Assembly (NCBI RefSeq): GCF_900120175.1
Contig: NZ_FQLF01000007.1
Span: forward strand, 62,001-126,000
Direction of reading: 5' to 3'
DNA from: Oceanicoccus sp. KOV_DT_Chl
GTDB lineage: Bacteria; Pseudomonadota; Gammaproteobacteria; Pseudomonadales; Dasaniaceae
Length of the DNA: 64,000 nucleotides
The notes below the pieces were generated by a model, which saw nothing but the letters and a program-made list of their open reading frames with translations, searched no databases and had not been told where the DNA came from. Shown one piece after another: positions 49,088 through 58,614 of the stretch (position 1 is the stretch's first letter; the number at the start of each line of letters is the position of its first letter). Position numbers and translations under genes: made by a program.

Positions 49088-49264
49088 TTAATCCGCTTCC
49101 ACCATATCAAAATCAAATTTACTAATACCACAATCAGGGCACTCCCAATCTTCAGGCACATCGTCCCACTTGGTGCCAGGTACAATACCGTCATCGGGCA
49201 GACCTTCAGCTTCATCATAGATAAAGCCACAGATCACACATTCCCACTTTTTAAAATCGCTCAT
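49088..49264 (-). CDS. rubredoxin
   Basis: This short gene encodes 58 residues: [20 protein letters not shown] at the start, then [20 protein letters not shown] to the second metal site. The two CxxCG knuckles (CVICG and CPDCG) bind one iron, and the GT-W-D-P-W-CP pattern is diagnostic. It is a soluble one-electron carrier in the cytoplasm. Partners may include alkane or fatty-acid hydroxylases or reductases. It is monocistronic with its own terminator. Confidence 0.95.
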   Translation of the reverse strand: MSDFKKWECVICGFIYDEAEGLPDDGIVPGTKWDDVPEDWECPDCGISKFDFDMVEAD

Positions 49265-49476
49265 TATTTAAACTCCAGATAAACCTTGTCTTTAATTGCA
49301 GTATTTTTGTTTCACAGTATGGTTGAAAATCAAACTTGCTGAACCACCGGCAAATGCCGCTTTAATATCGACTTTATAACATTGTTCAGGTTCGAGTAAG
49401 CCCTGTTAATAGAACGGTAATACATTTTCCCGCGTGCCAGCATGTGCAAGAGCACAGCTAGCTTCAGCGGCCTGAC

Positions 49477-51252
49477 TTAAAAATGCTCGTCTGCTAACGC
49501 CATGGTAGTTTCGCTTCCGTACTCAGCAGCCTTAATGAAGGCTGCCGCTCTGGGCATAATTTGCTCTCCATAAAAACGCGCGGTAATGATTTTACCGCTG
49601 TAAAAAGCCTCATCTTGCTGTAACTGTTGCTGAGCAATCAAAGCGCCTTTAGCAAGCAACCAACCACCGACAATAATACCAGCAGCCATCAGAAAATTGA
49701 CCGCCACTGCAGCGGGTAATTGCGGATTATCGCCTTGATGCTGAATGACCCAATCCGCTACTTCTTCAAGTGCATTCGCCCCTTCCAATAAAGAGGCAGC
49801 CAAGGTCTGCATACTCTGATCCTGAATCGCTAGCTCCGCCTGCGTTGTTCTAATATCAGTAGCCAACTGCTTTAATTCGGCACCATTATCACGAATCAAT
49901 TTGCGGCCGATAAAATCATTGGCCTGAATACCTGTAGTACCTTCATAGATGGTAGTGATACGAGTGTCACGCATATATTGCGCAGCGCCAGTTTCTTCTA
50001 TAAAGCCCATGCCTCCATGAATTTGCACACCTAAGGACGTCACCTCTTGAGACACTTCGGTTGACCATGCTTTCGCTAACGGCGTTAACAGTTCGCCTCT
50101 AGCGATGGCCTGTTTTCGCTGACTTTTATCCTCGCCGTGATGACCCACATCAAAGCAAGCACTAGCCACATAACATAAAGCCCGCGAGGCTTCCGTCAAC
50201 GAACGCATCGTCATCAACATCCGGCGAATATCCGGGTGGCGAATGATGGTTCCCTTGGTTTCGTCACCTGCCGCCTGTCCCTGCACTCGCTCTTTTGCGT
50301 AAGACACTGCATGCTGATAAGCGCGATCTGAAAGCGCCACCCCTTGCACGCCTACATTCAGACGAGCATGGTTCATCATGGTAAACATATAGACGAGACC
50401 TTTATTTTCTTCGCCGACCAAATAACCGACAGCGCCACCATTATCACCAAAACTCATCACACAGGTCGGGCTGGCATGGATGCCCATTTTATGTTCAACC
50501 GATACCGCATAAGCATCGTTACGCTCACCTAAAGAGCCATCTGCATTGACTAAAAACTTGGGCACCACAAACAGGGAAATGCCTTTCACTCCTTCAGGCG
50601 CATCCGGGGTGCGGGCCAATACCAAATGTACAACATTGTCAGTCATCTGGTGATCACCCCAGGTGATAAAGATTTTGGTACCGCTGATAAGGTAGTGATC
50701 ACTCTCAGGAACGGCTCTACTGCGTACAGCAGCCAAATCAGAACCCGCTTGTGGCTCAGTCAGATTCATCGTGCCGGTCCATTCACCTGAGATCATCTTC
50801 TCCAGATACACCGCTTTTAACTCGTCACTGGCATGGGACTCAATCGCGCCAATAGCTCCCTGCCCCAACATCGGACAAAGGGCAAAACTGACATTGGCCG
50901 CACTCCACATTTCCATCGTCGCCATGCCAACGCTTTCTGGTAACCCCATGCCACCGAATTCAGGGTTACACGGTAACGCCACCCAGCCTCCTTCTACAAA
51001 CTGCTGATACGCTGCAGCGAACCCCGTTGTTTCCTGTACCGCATTATTCTCACATCTGGCGCCGTTTAAATCGCCAAAGGTATTTAAGGGTGCCAATACG
51101 CCACTGGCAAATTTACCGGCCTCATCGAGCACCGCAGCGATCACATCTTCACTGCTGTCCTCAAAGCGAGGTAATTGACACAGCTGCGGCAAGCCCGCAA
51201 GTTCATTGAGAACAAAATTCATCTCTTTGATAGGGGCAATATAATCTGACAT
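49477..51252 (-). CDS. acyl-CoA dehydrogenase (590-residue class)
   Basis: The 591-residue flavoprotein has an N-terminal DUF-like segment, the core TMNLTEPQAGSDLAAVRSRA, KIFITWGDHQMTDN and GIHASPTCVMSFGD, VQIHGGMGFIEETGAAQYMR and TTIYEGTTGIQANDF. The C-terminal 120-residue extension is typical of the class that includes DmdC (methylmercaptopropionyl-CoA dehydrogenase) and several fatty-acyl-CoA enzymes. It lies about 60 bp after the acyl-CoA ligase, so a shared catabolic pathway is likely. Substrate not determinable. Confidence 0.9.
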   Translation of the reverse strand: MSDYIAPIKEMNFVLNELAGLPQLCQLPRFEDSSEDVIAAVLDEAGKFASGVLAPLNTFGDLNGARCENNAVQETTGFAAAYQQFVEGGWVALPCNPEFGGMGLPESVGMATMEMWSAANVSFALCPMLGQGAIGAIESHASDELKAVYLEKMISGEWTGTMNLTEPQAGSDLAAVRSRAVPESDHYLISGTKIFITWGDHQMTDNVVHLVLARTPDAPEGVKGISLFVVPKFLVNADGSLGERNDAYAVSVEHKMGIHASPTCVMSFGDNGGAVGYLVGEENKGLVYMFTMMNHARLNVGVQGVALSDRAYQHAVSYAKERVQGQAAGDETKGTIIRHPDIRRMLMTMRSLTEASRALCYVASACFDVGHHGEDKSQRKQAIARGELLTPLAKAWSTEVSQEVTSLGVQIHGGMGFIEETGAAQYMRDTRITTIYEGTTGIQANDFIGRKLIRDNGAELKQLATDIRTTQAELAIQDQSMQTLAASLLEGANALEEVADWVIQHQGDNPQLPAAVAVNFLMAAGIIVGGWLLAKGALIAQQQLQQDEAFYSGKIITARFYGEQIMPRAAAFIKAAEYGSETTMALADEHF

Positions 51253-51313
51253 CTAGGGCTTTCTCCAAGCGTTAGGCAAAAGGGTCAATTATTTCAAAAT
51301 TACGGGCCTGTCA

Positions 51314-52938
51314 TCAATCCGGGAATTGATAAGTTTTGTATTGATCACGTAAATCTTTTTTGCTGAGTTTGCCGGTAGCTGTATGTGCCAGCTCTTCGAC
51401 AAACAGGCAGTCAGTTGGTATCCACCAGCTAGCCACTTTACCCTGAAACCACTCCAGCATTTGTTCGCGGCTTAATTCGGCACCGGCTTTTTTAATCACC
51501 AACAGTAATGGCCGCTCAGTCCATTTCGGGTGCGGCATGCCAATAACTGCCGCTTCTTCTACTGCGGGGTGATCTACCGCTACATTCTCCAGATCGATAG
51601 AGCTAATCCACTCTCCACCTGACTTAATAACATCCTTGCTGCGATCAGTAATCTGCATATAACCGTCCGCATCAATGGTCGCTACATCACCGGTATCAAA
51701 CCAACCGTCGACATCGTGAGCGTCGCTGTTATCCAATTTAAAATAACTTTTACAAATCCACGGGCCACGAACTTTCAAACTACCGAATGCCACGCCATCC
51801 CAGGGTAATTCCCGATTCTCGTCATCGACAATTTTCATCTCCACACCGTAGATACAACGACCAGCTTTGACTCGCATATGGGCATATTCTTCCTCGCCCA
51901 ACGCTTCACGGTCCAGCTGAGGGTTTACCGTACCGAGCGGACTCATTTCAGTCATCCCCCAGGCCGCATGCACATAGACATCATGCTTATCTTCAAACTC
52001 TTCCATGATCGACAAGGGACAAGCGGCCCCACCAACGACCAACCGTTTTAATGGTTTGATGGTTTCACCGGAATCCCGTAGATAGTTCAATAAAGCCAAC
52101 CAAATTGTGGGTACGCCGGCAGTAAAGCTAACGTTTTCTTCATTGATAAGCTGAGTGAGCACCTGACCATCAATCATTTTTGGCCCGGAAACACAATTTT
52201 GGAACCGCTCAATACCGCGCCATAGGGAATGCCCCAGGCATTAACGTGAAACATGGGCACTATCGGCATCACCGCCAATTTACCGCTTACTCCCATCGCA
52301 TCCGGCAATGAACCTGCATAGGCATGCAGCACCGCCGAGCGGTGAGAGTAAAGCACGCCTTTCGGGTTTCCGGTGGTACCTGAGGTATAACACAATACTG
52401 ATGCCGTATTTTCATCCAGTGCAGGCCAATTAAACTCATCTGTTTGCTGCGCCAATAAATCCTCATAGCAATAGACATTGTCTAATGTGGTCGCTGGCAT
52501 ATGCGCAGCGTCGGTAAGTACCACAATACCTTTGACGGTTGGCATTTTGTCCTTTAACGCGTCAAGTAAGGGCAGAAACAAAGTATCAATAAAAATAAAC
52601 TGATCTTCAGCATGATTGATAATAAATTCAATTTGTTCAGGAAATAAACGCGGGTTAATCGTGTGGCAAATCATGCCGGAACAACTCACCCCGTAGTACA
52701 ACTCAAAATGCCGGTAATCATTCCATGCCAAAGTACCAATACAATCACCAGGCTTGGCACCCAACTGTTGCAAAACATTGGCTAATTGGCGAGTCCGTTT
52801 GAAAGCATCGGTAAAGGTATAACGATGACGTGGATTATCCAGCGTGACCGATACAATTTCAGAGTGGGGATTTACCTTTTCGGCATATTGCATCAACGAT
52901 GTAATAGTCAACGCTGAATCCATCATTAGACCTTGCAT
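51314..52938 (-). CDS. acyl-CoA synthetase (AMP-forming), frameshifted
   Basis: Two frames form one protein of about 541 residues. The N-terminal part has the phosphate-binding loop YTSGTTGNPKGVLYSHR. The C-terminal part has HAAWGMTEMSPLGT, DGWFDTGDVATIDADGY, DRSKDVIKSGGEWIS and the catalytic Lys in TATGKLSKKDLRDQY. The break at GG 52182-52183 is repaired by one G, giving FPGPKMIDGQVL. Size and neighbour resemble medium/long-chain or DmdB-type ligases. It activates a carboxylic acid to its CoA thioester, feeding the adjacent dehydrogenase. Confidence 0.88.
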
Positions 52939-53190
52939 TACTTACTCCTGGTTATTTGGTTTTATAGATTTTGTCTGCCCCGAACAGCTAACAGCCTACT
53001 GCCACGTCCCAGCCAGAGTAAAAAAACAGCCGGCTATTATAGGTAACGCAGTCGATCACTACATTTCATTTAACTATAGTGCGTATTTGCCATCATGATA
53101 AACCCAGCTTGGCGCTACACATCCCCCGCCATTTCCTCCACAATAGCCGCTGACAATATTCTGTGCCATGACAACGATAATAAAGCGTTA

Positions 53191-55428
53191 ATGAATCCTA
53201 GCCAATCAGTTACAGACCACCACGAATTGCTATTAGTCGGGGGCGGCCACAGCCATTTAGCAGTAATCAAAATGCTGGCTATGCAGCCAATCCCCGGGCT
53301 TCAGGTTACCGTCATTAGTAAAGATATTCATACCCCCTACTCCGGCATGATGCCGGGAATGATTGCCGGTCACTACAGTTTTGATCAAGCCCATATCGAT
53401 CTTCGCCAACTCTGCCAATATGCTGGCATACGCTTGATTCAAGCCGAGGTTAGCCAGATTGACTCGCAACAGCAACGCGTTTATTGCGGCAATCGTGCCC
53501 CCCTGCGCTACGACTATCTATCGATCAATATCGGCTCACAGCCAGCGCTGGCATCGATTGCCGGAGCTGACAAATGTGGTATCCCAGTCAAACCCATCGC
53601 TACATTCCTGAATTATTGGCAGCATATTCTGGCGCAACATCAAGCCGCCGATAGCACACCGCAATCCGTTGCTATTATCGGCGGGGGTGCCGCCAGCGTC
53701 GAAGTGGCGCTGGCTTGTCAGTATCAGCTGCAGCAGCAAGCTAACCCTGCGCGCACCACCATTCACCTCTATTGTGGTACGCGCCAGTTATTACCAGGCC
53801 ACAATAAACAAGTACAAGCGTATATGACTAAGCGCTTAGCCGAGCGCGGCATTGAGCTACATTTAAAAAAGCAGGTACTCAGCAGCCGTGAAGAGGACCA
53901 ACAAACCCGCTTGCAATTTGGCGATCACAGCGAGGCCAACTTCGATCACGTGATCTGGGCTATTCATGCTGGCAGCCCGAACTGGCTGGCAAAAACCGGC
54001 CTGGCCTGCAATGAACAAGGCTTTCTGTTAGTTAACCACTATCTACAGAGCAGCTCCCATGCCAATGTATTCGCCGCCGGTGATATTGCTCATTTCTCCC
54101 CACAACCTCTGGCAAAAAGTGGCGTTTATGCGGTACGCGCAGGACAATTACTGAGTGAAAACCTGCGTCGCATCATTACCGCTAAACCCCTGAAAAAATT
54201 TAAGCCCCAGCGACGTTTTCTCAGCTTGTTAATGACCGGAGATCAGCAAGCCATCGCCTCAAAAGGCGTATTCAGTATCGCCGGAAAATGGGTCTGGCGC
54301 TGGAAACACCGTATTGATAGCCGCTTTATGGCGATGTACCAAATACCTCAACAAGCAGCACCAAAAATAAACCATTCATTGCCAACACCCGAACAGTCAA
54401 TGCGCTGTGGCGGTTGCGGTGCCAAGATTGGCAGCTCAATTCTGAACCGGGTAATGGCGCAACTGGATGTTTTTAAGCACCCCGATGTGCCAGTCGCCTT
54501 AAACCAACCCGATGATGCCGCGGTTATCAATGTACCGTCAGACAAACAGTGGCTACAAACCGTCGATTATTTTCGCGCTTTTATTGATGACCCCTATTTA
54601 TTGGGACGCATTGCAAGCAACCATTGCCTCAGCGATATCTATGCCATGGGTGGCACGCCGCATTCCGCCCTCGCCATTGCTACAGTGCCCTACGCTAGTG
54701 ACGAGTTAGTCGAAGACATGCTGCTGCAATTAATGGCTGGCGCGGTGGAGAGCTTAAATCAACAACAGACCGCATTAATCGGTGGCCATAGCAACGAAGG
54801 GGCTGAGCTGAGTTTTGGTCTTAGCGTCAACGGCACCATCGATCCACAGCAATTATTGACCAAAGGGCAATTACAGCAAGGGCAGGCACTGATCCTCAGT
54901 AAACCATTAGGCACTGGCGTGCTACTGGCAGCTAACATGCACGCTCAGGCGCAAGGTCGCTGGATAGAAGAAGCCATTAAGCACATGCTGATAAGCAATC
55001 AACACGCGTCGATTATTTTTAGCGATCATGGTGCCAGTGCCTGCACCGATATCACCGGCTTTGGCTTAATCGGTCATTTAGTTGAAATGCTAAAAGCAGG
55101 CCAGCATCACGCCAGCATACAACTCGAACAACTGCCCATCTTAAACGGTGCCACCGAGTGTGCAGCTAATGGTTATTTGAGCAGCTTGCATGCTGACAAC
55201 CTGAAAGCGGCAAGCCTGATCAGCAATGCTACCGCATTCCAAAACCACCAGTATTATCCCTTGTTGTTTGATCCGCAAACCGCTGGTGGATTACTGGCTG
55301 CCGTGCCAGTGCAACAAGCCACCGTTTGCCTCGAAAAATTACAGCAAAGCGATTGCCAATCGGCTCGAATTATCGGGTATATTAGTGCGCGCAATGAACA
55401 CACCTTACCTTCAATCACCTTAACTTGA
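53191..55428 (+). CDS. selD: pyridine nucleotide-disulfide oxidoreductase / SelD fusion
   Basis: The protein has about 745 residues from ATG 53191; an in-frame ATG at 53095 is possible, neither with a clear ribosome site. Residues 1-400 are an Ndh-like FAD oxidoreductase (LLLVGGGHSHLAVIKML, VAIIGGGAASVEVALAC, NVFAAGDIAHFSPQPLAKSG). From about residue 404 comes selenide, water dikinase: MRCGGCGAKIGSSIL keeps the essential Cys and Lys, while the second Cys of E. coli SelD (Cys19) is Ala. LNQPDDAAVINV, LIGGHSNEGAELSFGL and FDPQTAGGLLAAVP follow. It makes selenophosphate; the fused domain may reduce selenium species. The fusion type is known. Confidence 0.93.
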   Translation: MNPSQSVTDHHELLLVGGGHSHLAVIKMLAMQPIPGLQVTVISKDIHTPYSGMMPGMIAGHYSFDQAHIDLRQLCQYAGIRLIQAEVSQIDSQQQRVYCGNRAPLRYDYLSINIGSQPALASIAGADKCGIPVKPIATFLNYWQHILAQHQAADSTPQSVAIIGGGAASVEVALACQYQLQQQANPARTTIHLYCGTRQLLPGHNKQVQAYMTKRLAERGIELHLKKQVLSSREEDQQTRLQFGDHSEANFDHVIWAIHAGSPNWLAKTGLACNEQGFLLVNHYLQSSSHANVFAAGDIAHFSPQPLAKSGVYAVRAGQLLSENLRRIITAKPLKKFKPQRRFLSLLMTGDQQAIASKGVFSIAGKWVWRWKHRIDSRFMAMYQIPQQAAPKINHSLPTPEQSMRCGGCGAKIGSSILNRVMAQLDVFKHPDVPVALNQPDDAAVINVPSDKQWLQTVDYFRAFIDDPYLLGRIASNHCLSDIYAMGGTPHSALAIATVPYASDELVEDMLLQLMAGAVESLNQQQTALIGGHSNEGAELSFGLSVNGTIDPQQLLTKGQLQQGQALILSKPLGTGVLLAANMHAQAQGRWIEEAIKHMLISNQHASIIFSDHGASACTDITGFGLIGHLVEMLKAGQHHASIQLEQLPILNGATECAANGYLSSLHADNLKAASLISNATAFQNHQYYPLLFDPQTAGGLLAAVPVQQATVCLEKLQQSDCQSARIIGYISARNEHTLPSITLT

Positions 55429-55446
55429 GAAAGAACTGTTACGACT

Positions 55447-56294
55447 ATGAAAATAATTATCGCTCTACTACTGTCTTTTATCACCCTCAGCGCCACTGCC
55501 CAGCCTTTGGTTTTTACCGCGATCCCGGATGCCGATGAAACGCGACTGAAAGCGCGCTTCACTCAGGTTGCCGATTACCTGGCCAAAGAACTCGGTATTG
55601 AAGTACAGTATATTCCAGTTAAATCTTACGCCGCAGCCGTCACCGCCTTTCGTAACAATCAAGTACAGCTGGCCTGGTTTGGCGGCTTAAGTGGCGTACA
55701 AGCGCGGTTACTAAGCCCCGGCGCCGAAGCCATTGCCCAAGGCGAAGAAGACCAGCATTTCAAATCGTATTTTATTGCCCATAGCAGCACCGGTTTAAAA
55801 AGTGGCGAAGTGCTTCCTGCCGCAATCAAAGATATGAGCTTTACCTTTGGTTCTAAAAGCTCAACCTCGGGTCGATTAATGCCAGAATATTTCATCCGTC
55901 AGCAATTCAAAAAAAGTCCTGAACAGTTATTTGATCGCGTTGGTTTTTCCGGTAACCACTCACGCACTATTGCGTTGGTGCAAAGCGGTAGCTATCAATT
56001 AGGCGCCCTGAATTATCAAGTGTGGGAACAGGAATTATCGGAAGGAAAAATTGATTTGGAAAAAGTCAGCATCATCTGGACCACACCGGAATACGCCGAT
56101 TACCAGTGGACAGTCCGTGGTGATGTAGAAAAGCACTGGGGCCAGGCTTCAAAGAAAAACTAAAACAAGCCTTGCTCAATATGCAACAGCCGGAATTACT
56201 TGCAGCCTTCCCTCGCAGTGCTTTTGTTCCCGCCAGTAATAGCGACTACCAAGGCATTGCTGATACCGCCCGTGACATCGGACTATTAAAATAA
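55447..56294 (+). CDS. putative selenium oxyanion ABC transporter, binding protein; frameshifted
   Basis: The first frame gives 239 residues, with a signal peptide ending SATAQ, PLVFTAIPDADETRLKAR, VQYIPVKSYAAAVTAF, VQLAWFGGLSGVQARLLSPG and FTFGSKSSTSGRLMPEYF. This is a PhnD-like fold of the kind annotated as putative selenate-binding when next to selD. The break is at the G-run 56138-56141; one added G gives HWGPGFKEKLKQALLNMQ and a natural end at 56294 (GIADTARDIGLLK). It is followed within 3 bp by the ATPase gene. Confidence 0.8.
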
Positions 56295-56297
56295 TCC

Positions 56298-56999
56298 ATG
56301 CCCGCTACTACTGCTACTGCAAACACCAAGCCGATAGCAGATTGGCAACAAGTACAGATCGGCTATGGCGAGCACACGGTTTTAGAGGCACTGGATTTTC
56401 AATGGCTACCAGGCCAGCGCATTGCTTTGCTGGGTAAAAGTGGTGCCGGCAAATCCAGTTTTTTAAAACAGCTTTATCAACAGCTCAGCAGTCAGCCTGC
56501 AGCGCAGAAGATTGGCTGGATTCCACAACAATTAGGCTTGGTCGATAAACTGTCGAGTTTCCATAATGTTTATATCGGCCAACTCGATCAACACTCAGTA
56601 GTTCGCAACTTACTTAATTTGTTATGGCCACAGCGCCAACCAAAAAAAGTCATTGCGGATTTATTAGAGCGATTCGAATTAGATCACACGCTGTTTACTC
56701 CGGTGGCACAATTGTCAGGTGGCCAACAACAACGCATTGCCATCGCCCGCGCGCTTTACGCCGGTCCGGATATTATTCTGGCCGACGAGCCGGTTGCCAA
56801 TCTCGATGGACCAATGGCCAACACTGTCATCAACCAGCTAATACAACATAGCCACAGCAGTATTATCGCGCTGCACGATACCGAACTCGCACTGGCGTTT
56901 GCAACGCGCATCATTGGCATTAAAGATGGCCATATAGTTCTCGACCAAGCCACTGACACTCTCAGCGCAGCACAGCTGGATCAACTCTATGAGGGTTAG
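56298..56999 (+). CDS. putative selenium oxyanion ABC transporter, ATP-binding protein
   Basis: The 233-residue protein has Walker A LLGKSGAGKSSFLKQ, signature LSGGQQQRIAIARAL, Walker B DIILADEPVANLD and the switch His in IALHDTELAL. It is PhnC-like in length. It sits between the binding protein and the permease, overlapping the latter by 11 bp. Selenium as cargo is inferred from the selD and mnmH context, not from the sequence. Confidence 0.85.
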   Translation: MPATTATANTKPIADWQQVQIGYGEHTVLEALDFQWLPGQRIALLGKSGAGKSSFLKQLYQQLSSQPAAQKIGWIPQQLGLVDKLSSFHNVYIGQLDQHSVVRNLLNLLWPQRQPKKVIADLLERFELDHTLFTPVAQLSGGQQQRIAIARALYAGPDIILADEPVANLDGPMANTVINQLIQHSHSSIIALHDTELALAFATRIIGIKDGHIVLDQATDTLSAAQLDQLYEG

Positions 57000-58512
57000 A
57001 GCACACACCGCTAACTCCTCAACCCACCACTATAGTGCCCCCGCCGGCTTGCGCAGCTTTGCCATACTGTTAATCAGCGGACTGTTTTGTTTAGCGTTGG
57101 CAGATATTGAAATCACCCACCGTAGCCCCATGCTGGAACTTAACCGCATGTTGAGCGGCCTACTTTCTCCGCAACTACTGCCGTGGCCTGAATTATTTGA
57201 TGCACTTTTTCAAACCTTAAGTTACGCCGTGCTGGCGGTTAGCAGCGCCGCTGTCTGCGGCTTTCTGCTCAGTTTTTTATATCAACGCACCATCATCCGA
57301 ATAAGCTGCACATTCATTCGCTCAGTGCATGAATTATTTTGGGGCTTAGTCTTTATTCAACTTTTTGGCATTCATCCACTCACTGGTTTTTTAGCGATTG
57401 CCATTCCTTACAGCGGTATCTTTGCCAAAGTGTTTGCCGAAATACGCGAAGAGCATCAAAGCCTCTGCCAGCTGCCGCCCCATAGCGATAGTGTCAGTCG
57501 ATTTTTTTATGGCCACTGGCCACAATTAGTGCCGCACTTCGCCAGTTACATCCGCTATCGAATGGAGTGCGGTCTGCGCTCCAGTACGATTCTCGGTTTT
57601 ATCGGCTTACCCACGCTGGGCTTTCATTTGGAAACCGCTTTTATGCAAGGCATGTACAGTCAAACCGCAGGCCTATTACTACTATTCTACGGCCTGATCG
57701 CCACTCTGCCGTTCTGGCTCCGTTTTAAAGCATTACCTTTTTATTGTCTGCTAGCCCTGTGGTATTTATGGCCACAACACGCCATGTACGGTGCATCTTT
57801 AGCGGTTTTTTTTGCTGACATCACCCCGGCCCCGTTTACCAATGGCGCTAACACATCGCCAACATTGCTACCCTGGCTCACTGCGATCACTACCCAAGAG
57901 CTACTACCGGGCGTAATCAACACACTGGTACTAAGTCAAGTTGCTTTATTATTTACTGCCTTGTTAGCCATGGTTTTATTCCCGTTGGTCAGCCAGCGTT
58001 TTTTTGCCCTACCTATACGACTAACGGGCCACGGCCTACTCATTTTTTTACGGTCGACGCCGGAGCTGATCATTGCCTTCGCGCTATTAATACTACTGGG
58101 GCCGTCAATGTTACCCGCCATTATTGCGCTAGCAATTCACAACGGTGCCATAATCGCCAATCTAGTGGGTCGGCAAACTGATCAAATTCAACTACGACTG
58201 GATGCCAGCAAAGGTTTCCATCGCTATAGCTTTGAAATATTACCCAGAATCTACGGCCCTTTCCTCGCGCTGCTCTGCTATCGCTGGGAAGTTATCTTAA
58301 GAGAATCAGCCATCCTCGGTATTTTGGGTATTCACACGCTGGGGTTTTTTATCGACAGCGCTTTTGAACGGTTTGCGTTAGATGTCGCCCTGCTATTAAT
58401 TATCGTCAGCGCCCTATTAAATATTTGCGTCGATCAAGGTTCACGATTGCTACGGCATCGCCTGCATTTACCGGATAATCTACAATCGCAAACCACTTAT
58501 GCCGCCAAATAG
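56989..58512 (+). CDS. putative selenium oxyanion ABC transporter, double permease
   Basis: The 507-residue protein is two PhnE-type permeases fused head to tail. The first half has LFDALFQTLSYAVLAVSSAA and FIRSVHELFWGLVFIQLFGI; the second repeats the pattern with NTLVLSQVALLFTALLAMVL and LIFLRSTPELIIAFALLILL. Each half carries the EAA-loop-like region (SSTILGFIGLPTLGFHLE and RESAILGILGIHTLGFFID). As a single polypeptide it could form the whole channel. No phosphonate lyase genes are nearby. Confidence 0.85.
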   Translation: MRVRAHTANSSTHHYSAPAGLRSFAILLISGLFCLALADIEITHRSPMLELNRMLSGLLSPQLLPWPELFDALFQTLSYAVLAVSSAAVCGFLLSFLYQRTIIRISCTFIRSVHELFWGLVFIQLFGIHPLTGFLAIAIPYSGIFAKVFAEIREEHQSLCQLPPHSDSVSRFFYGHWPQLVPHFASYIRYRMECGLRSSTILGFIGLPTLGFHLETAFMQGMYSQTAGLLLLFYGLIATLPFWLRFKALPFYCLLALWYLWPQHAMYGASLAVFFADITPAPFTNGANTSPTLLPWLTAITTQELLPGVINTLVLSQVALLFTALLAMVLFPLVSQRFFALPIRLTGHGLLIFLRSTPELIIAFALLILLGPSMLPAIIALAIHNGAIIANLVGRQTDQIQLRLDASKGFHRYSFEILPRIYGPFLALLCYRWEVILRESAILGILGIHTLGFFIDSAFERFALDVALLLIIVSALLNICVDQGSRLLRHRLHLPDNLQSQTTYAAK

Positions 58513-58614
58513 AGAATGGCTATGGAACTCATAGCCACAAATAGTTTCATATCAGCGACTAAACCCAGTAGCATCGCACTGGTTATCAAAGCACAAAACT
58601 AACAGGAGCATACC

